Below, piece after piece: positions 1 through 9,045 of a stretch of DNA of 64,000 bases. Every line of letters begins with the position of its first letter. The first letter of the stretch is position 1. The DNA comes from Pseudomonas laurylsulfatiphila (GTDB lineage Bacteria > Pseudomonadota > Gammaproteobacteria > Pseudomonadales > Pseudomonadaceae): contig NZ_NIRS01000001.1 of the NCBI RefSeq assembly GCF_002934665.1, positions 1-64,000 on the forward strand, read 5' to 3'. Below the pieces are notes generated by a model. The model saw only the letters and a program-made list of their open reading frames with translations, was not told where the DNA came from and searched no databases. A program made the position numbers and the translations under genes.

Positions 1-1416
1 AAAGTGGTGATCACCGCCGACGAAGGCATTCGTGCCGGCAAGAAGATCCCGCTCAAGGCCAACGTCGACGACGCGCTGACCAACCCGGAAACCAGCAGCA
101 TCCAGAAAGTCATCGTGTGCAAGCGCACCGGTGGCGAAATCAAGTGGAACCAGCACCGCGACATCTGGTTCGAGGACCTGATGAAAGTGGCCGGCACCGT
201 GTGCGCGCCGAAAGAGATGGGCGCCGAAGAGGCGCTGTTCATCCTCTACACCTCGGGCTCCACCGGCAAGCCGAAGGGCGTGCAGCACACCACCGGCGGC
301 TACCTGCTGTACGCCGCCATGACCCACGAGCGCGTGTTCGACTACCGCCCCGGTGAAGTCTACTGGTGCACCGCCGACGTCGGCTGGGTCACCGGCCACA
401 GCTACATCGTCTACGGCCCGCTGGCCAACGGCGCGACCACCCTGCTGTTCGAAGGCGTGCCGAACTACCCGGACATCACCCGGGTGGCGAAGATCGTCGA
501 CAAGCACAAGGTCAACATCCTCTACACCGCGCCGACCGCAATCCGCGCCATGATGGCCTCGGGCACCGCCGCGGTTGAAGGCGCCGATGGCAGCAGCCTG
601 CGCCTGTTGGGTTCGGTGGGTGAGCCAATCAACCCGGAAGCCTGGGACTGGTACTACAAGAATGTCGGCAAGTCCCGTTGCCCGATCGTCGACACCTGGT
701 GGCAGACCGAAACCGGCGGCAACATGATGAGCCCGCTGCCGGGCGCTCACGCCCTCAAGCCGGGCTCGGCGGCGCGTCCGTTCTTCGGCGTGGTGCCGGC
801 CCTGGTGGACAACCTGGGCAACATCATCGAAGGCGAGGCCGAGGGCAACCTGGTGATTCTCGATTCGTGGCCGGGCCAGGCGCGGACGCTGTTTGGCGAT
901 CACGACCGCTTCGTCGACACCTACTTCAAGACCTTCCGTGGCATGTACTTCACCGGTGACGGCGCCCGTCGCGATGCCGATGGCTACTACTGGATCACCG
1001 GTCGCGTGGACGACGTGCTCAACGTCTCCGGGCACCGCATGGGCACCGCCGAGATCGAAAGCGCGATGGTCGCTCACCCGAAAGTTGCCGAAGCGGCCGT
1101 GGTCGGTGTGCCGCACGACATCAAGGGACAGGGTATCTATGTTTACGTCACGTTGATCGGTGGCGAAGAGCCGAGCGAGCAGCTGCGCCTGGAGCTGAAA
1201 AACTGGGTGCGTAAGGAGATCGGTCCGATTGCTTCACCGGATGTGATTCAGTGGGCGCCGGGGCTGCCGAAGACTCGTTCGGGCAAGATCATGCGGCGGA
1301 TTCTGCGCAAGATTGCGGCGGCGGAATACGATGGCTTGGGCGATATCTCCACCCTGGCAGATCCAGGCGTCGTGCTGAACCTGATCAACACGCACCGCAG
1401 CATGAGCGTCGCCTGA
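1..1416 (+). CDS. acs: Acetyl-CoA synthetase, C-terminal 471 residues (5' end outside window)
   Basis: Acetyl-CoA synthetase joins acetate to CoA through an acetyl-AMP intermediate in the cytoplasm. The gene enters the window already in frame. Visible are the adenylate-forming signature [12 protein letters not shown], the acetate/propionate-type [10 protein letters not shown] segment, the hinge region [20 protein letters not shown], and the C-terminal [11 protein letters not shown] in which the lysine is the known acetylation-controlled catalytic residue. The family is about 650 residues, so roughly the first 180 are missing. It ends at a TGA and is convergent with the next gene, with only 33 bases between them. 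The acetate-type assignment over propionyl-CoA synthetase rests on the overall match and is strong but not tested. Confidence 0.95.
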   Translation, partial: KVVITADEGIRAGKKIPLKANVDDALTNPETSSIQKVIVCKRTGGEIKWNQHRDIWFEDLMKVAGTVCAPKEMGAEEALFILYTSGSTGKPKGVQHTTGGYLLYAAMTHERVFDYRPGEVYWCTADVGWVTGHSYIVYGPLANGATTLLFEGVPNYPDITRVAKIVDKHKVNILYTAPTAIRAMMASGTAAVEGADGSSLRLLGSVGEPINPEAWDWYYKNVGKSRCPIVDTWWQTETGGNMMSPLPGAHALKPGSAARPFFGVVPALVDNLGNIIEGEAEGNLVILDSWPGQARTLFGDHDRFVDTYFKTFRGMYFTGDGARRDADGYYWITGRVDDVLNVSGHRMGTAEIESAMVAHPKVAEAAVVGVPHDIKGQGIYVYVTLIGGEEPSEQLRLELKNWVRKEIGPIASPDVIQWAPGLPKTRSGKIMRRILRKIAAAEYDGLGDISTLADPGVVLNLINTHRSMSVA

Positions 1417-1449
1417 CCGTTCGGGCCCCGTCAATGAGCCACCCGGCAC

Positions 1450-2223
1450 TCAAGGCATCGGCACGACGGTGTAATAAACGCCGTTGGCGCCAAAGGACGG
1501 TCGCAACCAGGCGTTGCCGCACTGGTAATACGTGGTATTGGAGAAGCTTATCAAGCCACAGCCTGGAGGCAGTGAGGCGTACGTCGCGCCCATGGGCATT
1601 GTCGGTGGTGCGGAGGCCACCATGCCGGCGTTATAGCTGGCGTTCTGGTCGGCGACCGTCGCGGCTGCTTCACCGACGACCACGCCCGCCGCAGCGGCAG
1701 CGGCCGGATTGACGCCCTCGCTATAGCCACAGTTGTAGCAGCCACTGCTGGCAATCACCGCGGTTGGCGGATGGTAGTAAGCGGTCCCGTAAGGCACGGC
1801 ATGGTAGGCGGTTGCACCATAAACGGGGGGGCGGTAAGCCGTCGTGCCATAGCCATCCGCGTGATAGCCGGCGGCGGTGGCGCCATTTTCACCTTGCGCA
1901 TGCCAGGCACCTTCACCACCCGACGCCGTTCCACCTTCCGCGCCCGTGCCGTGCCAGGAGCCTTCGCCGCCGGACGCCGTGCCGCCGCGATAGCCTGTGC
2001 CGCTCCAGCTCCCATCGCCTCCGGAAGCCGAGCCGCCGCGATTGGTTTCGCCACTCCAACTGCCGCCACCGCCCGAAGCCGAGCCGTATTCACCCGAATG
2101 ACTCCATGAGCCCCCTCCTCCGTAAGTGCGCCCGAAGCCGGAAGCGTGGGACCAGGCCGCTGCCTGGTTGCAGGTGAGCAGCGCGACAAACAGGCCGGCG
2201 AATTTCAAGGTAGATCTGTTCAT
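1450..2223 (-). CDS. Exported Gly/Ser/Trp-rich repeat protein of unknown function
   Basis: A 257-residue protein with a clear signal peptide (MNRSTLKFAGLFVALLTCNQAAA, cleavage near residue 23). Residues 31-114 are five tandem repeats of 16-17 residues, of the form G(S/T)ASGG(G/D/E)GSW(S/H)G..., each with one Trp and two with His. A Tyr/Pro-rich stretch follows, then a CYNC pair, a short Ala-rich segment, and a C-terminal module resembling the DUF6515-type ending (CGLISFSNTTYYQCG...YYTVVP). The regular Trp/Gly/His pattern suggests a surface or periplasmic binding module, but no function is recognised. It may be cotranscribed with the upstream DUF2092 gene, which ends 16 bases before its start. 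Confidence 0.75.
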   Translation of the reverse strand: MNRSTLKFAGLFVALLTCNQAAAWSHASGFGRTYGGGGSWSHSGEYGSASGGGGSWSGETNRGGSASGGDGSWSGTGYRGGTASGGEGSWHGTGAEGGTASGGEGAWHAQGENGATAAGYHADGYGTTAYRPPVYGATAYHAVPYGTAYYHPPTAVIASSGCYNCGYSEGVNPAAAAAAGVVVGEAAATVADQNASYNAGMVASAPPTMPMGATYASLPPGCGLISFSNTTYYQCGNAWLRPSFGANGVYYTVVPMP

Positions 2224-2239
2224 GGGTCAGTCTCCTTGT

Positions 2240-3058
2240 TCAGGGTTTCGCCACGGGCTCTTTTACCCCCTGCGGGGCACGAAGATCGGGCGGTGGGGCA
2301 AACTGAATGCGGTGGGCCGTTTCGATGTGGTCAGGCTTGAAAAAATCGGCAGGCATCGTCGACTGGAGCTTCCAGTCACTGAAATCGACTTGATGCCGGG
2401 ATCGTGTCGGATCATCAAGAAACACCGCGCGCAACCGGCGCGGCAGCTTGTCCTCCACACCGATCCACGCCTGCACGAACACGCTGTCGCTGGTGTAGGC
2501 GATCACATCGGTGGTGGTATCACCGACCACCGTGCTTTGGCCGACGTAAAACGCCACACGCATGTCCCGGGACAAATCCTTGTAGGGATCGGCGACGATC
2601 ACGTCGGTAAACGGAAAGTAGATCGCGGCACGCTGGTACGCGGCCTCCAGGGTCGCATCAATGGTAGGCGGCGCATCCGCCTGGGCCAGCAAGTCGCCTT
2701 TGCGCTCGAAGGCATAGGCTTTTTTGCCATCGTAGTAAAACTCGGTGGCCGGACCGTCGCCGGAAGTCAACACACGAAGGCGATCCGGTCGTTGCACATT
2801 GACCAGGTCGACCGTGCCATAGGCCAGCGGAGGCCCTAGCCGGCTGGGTTTTTCGTAGGTCGTGACGGCTTTGAAACTCATGCCCTGAGTGCCCGCGAGC
2901 CTGGCACTCATGCCCTTTAGAACCTCTAGCGCCTTGGGTTCCAGTTGCTCCGCAGGCGGATTGGCAGAGGGAGCTTGTGCGGCGTGCAGCGGGATGGCGA
3001 AAAGACCCATGGCTAAACCGAAACAGAACAACCGGACAGGCGTTTGGAAGGTAGGCAT
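2240..3058 (-). CDS. Periplasmic DUF2092 (LolA-like fold) protein
   Basis: The ATG at 3058 is preferred over the longer reading because GGAG lies just upstream and a signal peptide then begins directly (MPTFQTPVRLFCFGLAMGLF...LHAAQA). The 272-residue product matches the DUF2092 family: an early ALEVLKGMSARLAG segment, FKAVTTYE, RPDRLRV, FYYDGK and a late DWKLQSTMPADFF motif. Members have a LolA/LppX-like half-barrel predicted to bind lipid or another hydrophobic ligand in the periplasm. No biochemical role is established. It lies directly upstream of the Gly-rich exported protein, and the two probably form a small operon. Confidence 0.8.
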   Translation of the reverse strand: MPTFQTPVRLFCFGLAMGLFAIPLHAAQAPSANPPAEQLEPKALEVLKGMSARLAGTQGMSFKAVTTYEKPSRLGPPLAYGTVDLVNVQRPDRLRVLTSGDGPATEFYYDGKKAYAFERKGDLLAQADAPPTIDATLEAAYQRAAIYFPFTDVIVADPYKDLSRDMRVAFYVGQSTVVGDTTTDVIAYTSDSVFVQAWIGVEDKLPRRLRAVFLDDPTRSRHQVDFSDWKLQSTMPADFFKPDHIETAHRIQFAPPPDLRAPQGVKEPVAKP

Positions 3059-3249
3059 CGCTTGTTCTCCACGGAAACCTGCGGGTCGATCACGCGTCGT
3101 CAGAGTCATTAGAAAAGCTCAGTTACAGGGTGATTGCCATGCATTCGGGAAAATAGTTTGAACAAATCCAATCAGAAACCCGCGCAAAGGCTACAGCGCG
3201 TCAATCTGCAGGTGAAATGCGGCATCCATGCCGCACTGTCCCTGCAATC

Positions 3250-4224
3250 TCAGCAACATCCGGACGAATAACCAGCAAGCAAGCGCTCTGCAAACGCGGG
3301 CAGATCCGATTCCGCCAAACGGTTGATGCCGGCTGCACGCTTGCGTCCACCCCCCGTCGGGAACTGACGGCAGAACGCATCCGCCGTCTGTTGGCTGCCG
3401 TCAGGTACACGAAGGCTGAACCCCCATTCACCATTGGCCTTGGCACTGAGCAGACCGATGGCCAGGTGCGGAGCCTGTGCCGCCAATTGGTTGGCCAGCA
3501 CACCGCTGACCCGTCGCGCCCATGGCTGCGGCGGCAAGCGATAGAGCCGCGCGCCGTTGCCCTCACGCCACGGCACCAGGTCAGCGGCAGCCGCCATGTC
3601 GGCGGCATGCCCCTCTTTCAGGGTGATGAAACTCGCGCTTTCGCGGATGAAGTCCATTGGATTGCGGTACGGCAACAATTCGCCAGCCAGCGCCAACGGA
3701 TCGAAATGCAGGTCCTCCAGGCTGTCGCCGTAGGCGTTGTAGTTCAACAACTGACCCAGTTCTTCCAGCGCCACCACCTCATCCGTATTCAACCCGTGTC
3801 GTTCGGCCAGCGCACGCGCCGGACCGGCCAGGCCATCACCAAATGCGGCGACCACCGCCCAGCGGTGCTCCCGTCCCGAGAGGTAGTTGTCCACCAGGAT
3901 GCTGGTACACACATGGGCCGCCGTATCGATAAATGACTCGAATGCCGGGTGTCGCGGCAGGTCACCCGCATAGTGGTGATCGAAATAGCGCACCCGGGCA
4001 CCGGCGTCGAGTAAACGCCGGGTATCCTCGCGATTCTGCTCGTGGGCCACGTCCAGCACAGTGACCCGCTCGCCATGAGCGGCCGTGATCCGACGCAGCA
4101 GTTCGATATCGCGCTTGACCCCGCTGATCAAGCGCACCTCGCGGTCCAGTTCCCCGGCCAGTCGCAATTGCTGCAGTGCACAGAGGCCATCTGCATCGCC
4201 GTTAAAGGCGCAGTGATCAATCAT
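3250..4224 (-). CDS. DHH-family phosphoesterase
   Basis: A 324-residue cytoplasmic protein with the DHH signature: N-terminal NGDADGLCAL (metal-binding Asp pair), VLDVAH, FDHHYAGD as the DHH motif, and the C-terminal DHHA1-type glycine motif GGGRKRAAG. DHH enzymes hydrolyse phosphodiester bonds in short oligonucleotides, cyclic dinucleotides or polyphosphates using Mn2+. The substrate here cannot be read from sequence; there is no RecJ OB domain and no GGDEF or membrane part. The ATG has GAGGA upstream. It starts only 12 bases after the SDR gene ends and so may be read through from the sulfotransferase operon, although its function gives no obvious link to sulfation. Confidence 0.85.
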   Translation of the reverse strand: MIDHCAFNGDADGLCALQQLRLAGELDREVRLISGVKRDIELLRRITAAHGERVTVLDVAHEQNREDTRRLLDAGARVRYFDHHYAGDLPRHPAFESFIDTAAHVCTSILVDNYLSGREHRWAVVAAFGDGLAGPARALAERHGLNTDEVVALEELGQLLNYNAYGDSLEDLHFDPLALAGELLPYRNPMDFIRESASFITLKEGHAADMAAAADLVPWREGNGARLYRLPPQPWARRVSGVLANQLAAQAPHLAIGLLSAKANGEWGFSLRVPDGSQQTADAFCRQFPTGGGRKRAAGINRLAESDLPAFAERLLAGYSSGCC

Positions 4225-4236
4225 CTGTCATGTTCC

Positions 4237-5025
4237 TCAGCACATCATTTCGCCGCCGTTGGCATCCAGTTGCGCGCCATTGATTGCACTGGCGTAGTCC
4301 GATGCAAGGAACAGCGCGGCGCGTGCGCACTCGTCATCGGTGCGCATGCGCCCGCCCGGGATCCCGGCACTGAGTTCGGCACGCACCTGTTCTTCACTGA
4401 CGCCCCGGGCGGCAGCGGTCTGGCGGACCAGGGCCTGGACCGGCTCGCCCCACATCCAGCCGCACGCCAGGCCGTTGACCCGCAGGCCATGCACCGCCTG
4501 CTCGGTCGCCAGGTAGCGCACTGTCGCGGCCAATGCGCTTTTCGAGGCGGCATAGGCGGCACCGCCCTGGTACGGCTTGCGTACCCCCAGGGTATTGATC
4601 ATGACAATGGCGCCCGCGCCCTGGGTGCGCATGGGCGCCAGCACGGCGCGGCTCATGTTCAACGAGCCCAGCAGATTGACCTCCAGGGCCTCGCGCAATG
4701 GGGCGTTGTCGCCCTCCTCCACGGACTGGAAACCACCGTGGGAGAAGGCGCTGTTGATCAGCGCATCGATACGCCCGAATTGTTCCAGCGTGTTTGCGGC
4801 GAAGCGCTGACAGGCATCGACATCGGTAATGTCCGTGGGTACACACAACACCTCGCAGGTGTGGGTGAGCGCCAGGATGCGTTGTTGCGCCTCCAGCAGC
4901 CGCGCCTTGTCCCGCGCCCCTATGGCAACAGCGCGCGCACCTTCGCGTGCGGCCTCCATGGCCAACTTGATACCCAGCCCGGGGCCGACGCCCGAGACCA
5001 TCACGACCTTGTCTTTCAACAGCAT
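4237..5025 (-). CDS. SDR-family oxidoreductase, Thr in the catalytic Ser position
   Basis: A 262-residue short-chain dehydrogenase/reductase. The start at 5025 has AGAGGAG upstream and puts the Rossmann motif GVGPGLG at residues 10-16. Visible are D in PTDITD, NSAF in place of NNAG, and YAASK as the catalytic Tyr-x3-Lys. Thirteen residues before that Tyr, where Ser is usual, there is Thr (MINTLG), which can keep the hydroxyl role. It probably oxidises or reduces an alcohol/ketone with NAD(P)H. It lies downstream of the sulfotransferase with a 37-base gap on the same strand, so it is a likely tailoring enzyme of that locus. Confidence 0.88.
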   Translation of the reverse strand: MLLKDKVVMVSGVGPGLGIKLAMEAAREGARAVAIGARDKARLLEAQQRILALTHTCEVLCVPTDITDVDACQRFAANTLEQFGRIDALINSAFSHGGFQSVEEGDNAPLREALEVNLLGSLNMSRAVLAPMRTQGAGAIVMINTLGVRKPYQGGAAYAASKSALAATVRYLATEQAVHGLRVNGLACGWMWGEPVQALVRQTAAARGVSEEQVRAELSAGIPGGRMRTDDECARAALFLASDYASAINGAQLDANGGEMMC

Positions 5026-5062
5026 GGGGAGACTCCTCTTGTTGTTATGAGCTGCACGGGTT

Positions 5063-6232
5063 TCAGGCTTGAATATGCCGGGTTCGATACTCGGCATAGT
5101 CTCGTTGCAAAATCTCTTCGCTGAGGCCGAACTGGCCGGGGCTGTAGTGATGAACCGCGCGCTTTTCACGCCCGTTTGCCTGCAGCCATTGCGCCATGGC
5201 GGACCGGGTCTGCGGCGTCAACTGGAGGCCGGCAAACTGATAGATCCTTTCGACGACAGCCTGCGGCTCGGCCACGGTGTCTTCGAAGTGCACATCAAGG
5301 AAACGCTCCGGGGGCATACGCTCGCGGACGGCCATCGCATGGCGCAACGCACGTGCCATACGGCGGTTCCACTGTTCTCCTACGGCCTCGGCATCGGCCT
5401 TGTCGCTGTAGAGCAACCACAGGGTATGGATAAAGCTGGCCAGCGAAGGAATGGTTCTGGCCGGTTCGCGATGGGTGAGGACGACCTGCGCCTTGGGAAA
5501 AACCTCGAACAGCAGCTCCAGGGTATGCAGGTGCTGCGGACTTTTGAGCAGCCAGCGACGGCCAGGCTCGATGCCGCGACGGGCTTGCTGCCATTGCAGG
5601 AACTGCAGGGTTCGCTTGAGGTACCGATAGACCTGCGTCTGGTCCTGACCGTCAAGCCAGGCGGTATAGCTCGGCACATTGACGTAGGAATCCATGGCGC
5701 ACAGGAACGAGTGTTCCATCAGCATGAACTCTTCATCGGGCTGCTCGGCGTCCAGCGGGTGGATGGCCAGCAATTGCGGGAGGAACTCGATCATTCCCGC
5801 GACTTCTTCGCGTGCCCGGGCGATGCGTTTGAGTGGCTGCTCCAGTGTTTCACCGGGCAAGGGTGCGGGGTAACGGGTTTCCCACCACTGCGCCTTGCTG
5901 AACTGCGGGTCCACCGCCAGTGTGCGCTGCAGCAGCGTAGTGCCGGTGCGCGGCAGGCCGACGATCACCAACGGGTCATCGATGGGTTGCTCAAGGATCT
6001 CCGGGTGACGCCGCAAGTGATCCTCCATGACCAGGCGGTTGACCAGTTGCCCCAGCAGTTTTTCCCGCAACAGGCCCCGCCCGGCGGGCGACAGGCACGC
6101 TTCGTTGTTCAGGGCGTCGGCCAATACCCGCAGGCCCTGGCGAAAATCGCCGGGACCGAAGTCGTCGAGTCCCCCAGAACGGGCGCGGGCTTCGGCCAGC
6201 AAGGCATCCAGGGCGAAATCATCGGCGCTCAT
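5063..6232 (-). CDS. PAPS-dependent sulfotransferase (Sulfotransfer_3 type)
   Basis: Predicted to move sulfate from PAPS to a hydroxyl or amine of a small molecule. The chosen start (6232) has AAGGAG upstream and overlaps the DUF1214 stop as ATGA, which implies translational coupling. The 389-residue product has the 5'-phosphosulfate loop VGLPRTGTTLLQ (residues 91-102), the WLLKSPQH motif near 227-234 with a possible base His, and the 3'-phosphate element THREPARTIPS (253-263). The N-terminal 90 residues are helical and typical of the mycobacterial/sphingomonad-like Stf group. The acceptor is unknown. Divergent cysD- and cysNC-like genes would supply PAPS. Confidence 0.9.
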   Translation of the reverse strand: MSADDFALDALLAEARARSGGLDDFGPGDFRQGLRVLADALNNEACLSPAGRGLLREKLLGQLVNRLVMEDHLRRHPEILEQPIDDPLVIVGLPRTGTTLLQRTLAVDPQFSKAQWWETRYPAPLPGETLEQPLKRIARAREEVAGMIEFLPQLLAIHPLDAEQPDEEFMLMEHSFLCAMDSYVNVPSYTAWLDGQDQTQVYRYLKRTLQFLQWQQARRGIEPGRRWLLKSPQHLHTLELLFEVFPKAQVVLTHREPARTIPSLASFIHTLWLLYSDKADAEAVGEQWNRRMARALRHAMAVRERMPPERFLDVHFEDTVAEPQAVVERIYQFAGLQLTPQTRSAMAQWLQANGREKRAVHHYSPGQFGLSEEILQRDYAEYRTRHIQA

Positions 6233-7356
6233 CGCACAATCTCCTTCAACGCATCGAGCTTGACCACACGAGTGGTCGGGTGCACGGGATGCTGCGCCCC
6301 CACCCAGCGCAAGCACAGGGTGCCGTGGGGATGGCTGGCGGTTTCCAGCCAATTCTCAAGGCCCGGATCAACGCCGCAGAGCACCATGCGCAGGCGGCCA
6401 TCGGCGTCCAGGCGCGCTGAGTGCTTGTTCAGGCAGATGCGGTGGTAGCGGTAGTCCAGCGACTCCATCCAGTAATTGTTGATCTGCACATTCCAGAAGT
6501 CGCAGTCAGGCACCTGATCGACCTCGATCAGCAAGGCCTCGTCCTCGGCCAAGGCCCAGTAGGAGTGGTAATAGAAAATGTTCGGGTCGCCCCCCACTGA
6601 CTGGCACAGCGCCTGGTCGGCGGCTGGCAGTTGATTGGGATGGGCCTGGTAACCCTGGGCCCAATCGGCAAACAGTCGGGCGGTGTTCTCGACGAAACTG
6701 CCCACCCGTTGCAGGCTTTGCTGCAAGCGTGGCGCCGTCAGCGGCTCAGGGGCCTGCCCGGCATTCAGGCGCTCTATTCGCAGTTGGGCCGGTTGCTCAC
6801 TGCTACGGTCAAGAAACGTCTGGCGCACGATCAGGGCATTGCTCTGCGGCTCCAGCCGCAGCCAGTTGCCTTCAGCCGGCTGACGCTGGCTGAGGATGAT
6901 TTCGAAGTGGCCCTCGGCATCCAGCGCCAGTGACCCGGCATCGAGGAAACCGGTCTGGGTCATCTTGCCATCCGTCTCATACCCCCCTTTCTGGGAGCCG
7001 AAGCTGAGGTAGGCAACGCTGCCGCGGTGACCGCTGACCCGGTACTCATGCTCGCCGTTCAGGCGCGCATAGCGGTACAGGTTATCCGGGTTGTCGGCGC
7101 CGATTTTCGCGGTTTCATGGGACGGGGTGATGAAGCCCGGAAAGTCCGGGTCAGCGAACTCCAGGTGCATTTCCAGGGCAATGCGCAGTAACCGGGTGAG
7201 ATAACGAAAGCCTTCGGCACGGGTCTGCACATCGGCCGGCGCTTCGCGGCGCAGTATCTGCTCGCCGCTGCGGCGCAATTGTTCGCAAAAGTGGCTCCAG
7301 CTCTCACCGCTGAGCACCTCCTGATCGATCCTGTCTGTAGCCATGTCTGCAACCAT
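6229..7356 (-). CDS. DUF1214 domain protein, first gene of the leftward sulfation operon
   Basis: The start at 7356 is set by the strong site GAGGAG six bases upstream; longer readings run into the palindrome-bearing promoter. The 375-residue soluble protein has no signal peptide. Its C-terminal third carries the DUF1214 signature (DCDFWNVQINNYWMESLDY followed by RICLNKHSA), and a YHSYWALAEDEALLIE strand precedes it. DUF1214 proteins often pair with DUF1254; here that partner is absent. No catalytic activity is established for the family. Being first in the operon and coupled by ATGA overlap to the sulfotransferase suggests action on, or binding of, the same substrate. Confidence 0.85.
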   Translation of the reverse strand: MVADMATDRIDQEVLSGESWSHFCEQLRRSGEQILRREAPADVQTRAEGFRYLTRLLRIALEMHLEFADPDFPGFITPSHETAKIGADNPDNLYRYARLNGEHEYRVSGHRGSVAYLSFGSQKGGYETDGKMTQTGFLDAGSLALDAEGHFEIILSQRQPAEGNWLRLEPQSNALIVRQTFLDRSSEQPAQLRIERLNAGQAPEPLTAPRLQQSLQRVGSFVENTARLFADWAQGYQAHPNQLPAADQALCQSVGGDPNIFYYHSYWALAEDEALLIEVDQVPDCDFWNVQINNYWMESLDYRYHRICLNKHSARLDADGRLRMVLCGVDPGLENWLETASHPHGTLCLRWVGAQHPVHPTTRVVKLDALKEIVR

Positions 7357-7418
7357 GTCGCTCTCCTCTGCCGGCGGACATCCCGCCGCTGCCAGTGACC
7401 TTAGGGAGTTCCCGCTTG

Positions 7419-7476
7419 CCGGTTCTTCGTCCGAGCGGACTAAGCGCCCGCCTAGTCCGCTCGGACGAGGAGCCGG
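7419..7476. promoter_or_regulatory. Divergent promoter operator: two inverted GTCCG-N2-CGGAC palindromes
   Basis: Between the divergent DUF1214 and SRPBCC genes are two 12-base palindromes, GTCCGAGCGGAC at 7429-7440 and its inverted copy GTCCGCTCGGAC at 7455-7466, centres 26 bases apart. They form a larger near-perfect inverted repeat (15-base perfect arms 7428-7442 and 7453-7467, with imperfect extension to 7419 and 7476). The arrangement is typical of a paired dimer operator, for instance of a TetR-like repressor, although no TetR gene lies nearby. It could also fold as a stem-loop. Confidence 0.7.
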
Positions 7477-7564
7477 GCATCCCGAGCGCGGAGGATCGCG
7501 CCTGAGCCCATGGCTTACTCCCGTCGCGATGCGTGGCGCGGAGTCACTCTCAGAGGAGTCACCC

Positions 7565-8035
7565 ATGACCGCAGAGAAAAATCTGGTTCGTTCCGTCATC
7601 GTGGACATCGCCGCGCCCGCCGAACGGGTCTGGTCGGTACTGATCGACCTGGCGCGTTATCCGCAGTGGAACCCCTATACCGTCAAGGTCGAGTCGAGCC
7701 TGGTACTTGGGGAGCCGGTCAACCTGTTCCTGCCCCATCCGGGACAACCGGGTGAATTGCTGCACGTGATCGAATACCTGGCGGACTTCGAGCCCCACCG
7801 ACTGCTCGCCTGGGAGATGTATGCCACTGCCGACAATCCGGACGCTGCCCGCCGCGAACAGCACATCGAGCGCACCGGTCCGGCCAGTTGCCGTTACCAC
7901 ACCACCGACCAGTTCCTCGGTGCGACCGCCGACCAGGTCATGGCCAATCATGGTCCCTGGGTGCAACAGGGCTTCGACGCCGTAGCCCGCGCCCTCAAGG
8001 TGCGTGCCGAGACGTTGTACGCGTCCGTCGCGTGA
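7565..8035 (+). CDS. SRPBCC (START-like, polyketide cyclase/dehydrase type) protein
   Basis: A 156-residue protein starting at an ATG with AGAGGAG upstream. It has the SRPBCC opening [33 protein letters not shown] and the later [27 protein letters not shown] helix that closes the hydrophobic pocket. The family binds hydrophobic ligands and includes polyketide cyclases and aromatic carriers. As first gene of the rightward operon, opposite the sulfotransferase group and controlled by the same palindromic region, it may bind or shape the molecule to be sulfated. No catalytic residues can be assigned. Confidence 0.85.
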   Translation: MTAEKNLVRSVIVDIAAPAERVWSVLIDLARYPQWNPYTVKVESSLVLGEPVNLFLPHPGQPGELLHVIEYLADFEPHRLLAWEMYATADNPDAARREQHIERTGPASCRYHTTDQFLGATADQVMANHGPWVQQGFDAVARALKVRAETLYASVA

Positions 8036-8053
8036 CCTTCAGCCGCTGTCGCG

Positions 8054-8080
8054 TTCTTCGTCCGAGCAGACGAAGAAGCG
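8054..8080. promoter_or_regulatory. Third copy of the operator-like palindrome upstream of cysD
   Basis: The sequence GTCCGAGCAGAC at 8060-8071 differs by one base from the 7429 palindrome. The flank is also shared: GTTCTTCGTCCGAGC is identical at 7422-7436 and 8053-8067. Around it a second inverted repeat, TTCTTCGTC / GACGAAGAA, makes a small hairpin. It lies 78 bases before the cysD-like start, so that gene may have its own promoter under the same regulator. Confidence 0.55.
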
Positions 8081-8148
8081 CCAGCGGCGCTTTACCTACC
8101 TTGGAGGTCCGCCGGAGCCAAACCCGGCAGAAATCGAGGAGGTATCCG

Positions 8149-9045
8149 ATGTTGACTCATCTGCAATGGCTGGAAGCGGAAAGCATCCAGATCATCCGCG
8201 AAGTGGTCGCCGAGTGTGAAAACCCGGTGATGCTCTATTCCATCGGCAAGGACAGCGCCGTGATGCTGCACCTGGCGATGAAGGCGTTTGCCCCGGGCAA
8301 ACCGCCCTTCCCCTTGCTGCACGTGGACACCACCTGGAAGTTTCGCGAAATGATCACGTTCCGCGACCAGACGGCATCGCGCCTGGGGCTGGAACTGCTG
8401 GTGCACGTCAATCCCGAGGGCGTGGAAAAGGCCATCGATCCTTTTACCCACGGCTCGGCCCTGCATACCGACGTGTGGAAGACCCAAGGACTGAAGCAGG
8501 CCCTGGACCACTATGGATTCGACGCCGCTTTCGGCGGTGCCCGTCGTGATGAAGAGAAGTCGCGGGCCAAGGAACGGATGTTCTCGCTGCGCTCCGAGCA
8601 GCATCGCTGGGACCCGAAACAGCAGCGCCCCGAGCTCTGGCGCTTGTACAACACACGCAAACGCAAGGGCGAAAGCCTGCGGGTATTCCCGTTGTCGAAC
8701 TGGACCGAGCTGGATATCTGGCAATACATCTACCTCGAACAGATCCCCATCGTGCCGCTGTATTTCGCCAAGGAGCGCCCGGTGGTTCAGCGTGACGGCA
8801 CGCTGATCATGGTCGACGACGAGCGCCTGCCGCTGCGACCGGGAGAAACCCCGCAAATGCGCAAGGTGCGTTTCCGTACGCTTGGCTGTTACCCGCTGAC
8901 CGGTGCCATCGACAGCGATGCCGACAACCTGCCGGCGATTATCAGCGAAATGCTGGTAAGCCGTACTTCGGAACGCCAGGGTCGACTGATCGACAGCGAT
9001 TCGGCCGGTTCCATGGAGAAAAAGAAGCAAGAGGGGTATTTCTGA
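8149..9045 (+). CDS. cysD: Sulfate adenylyltransferase small subunit, NodP-like CysD
   Basis: With the CysN partner it makes adenosine 5'-phosphosulfate from ATP and sulfate. The start at 8149 follows GAGGAGG. The 298-residue product has the PP-loop [13 protein letters not shown], the [15 protein letters not shown] segment, the [16 protein letters not shown] motif, and the C-terminal [12 protein letters not shown] that meets CysN. The segment before [12 protein letters not shown] ([19 protein letters not shown]) resembles rhizobial NodP-type sequences more than my memory of the housekeeping Pseudomonas CysD. That fits a dedicated PAPS supply for the nearby sulfotransferase. Its stop overlaps the next start by one base (TGATG). 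Confidence 0.9.
   Translation: MLTHLQWLEAESIQIIREVVAECENPVMLYSIGKDSAVMLHLAMKAFAPGKPPFPLLHVDTTWKFREMITFRDQTASRLGLELLVHVNPEGVEKAIDPFTHGSALHTDVWKTQGLKQALDHYGFDAAFGGARRDEEKSRAKERMFSLRSEQHRWDPKQQRPELWRLYNTRKRKGESLRVFPLSNWTELDIWQYIYLEQIPIVPLYFAKERPVVQRDGTLIMVDDERLPLRPGETPQMRKVRFRTLGCYPLTGAIDSDADNLPAIISEMLVSRTSERQGRLIDSDSAGSMEKKKQEGYF

Noticed and set aside
4042..6448. Two long plus-strand frames opposite SDR, sulfotransferase and DUF1214 genes
   Set aside because: Antisense shadows; the minus-strand products have clear motifs and ribosome sites.
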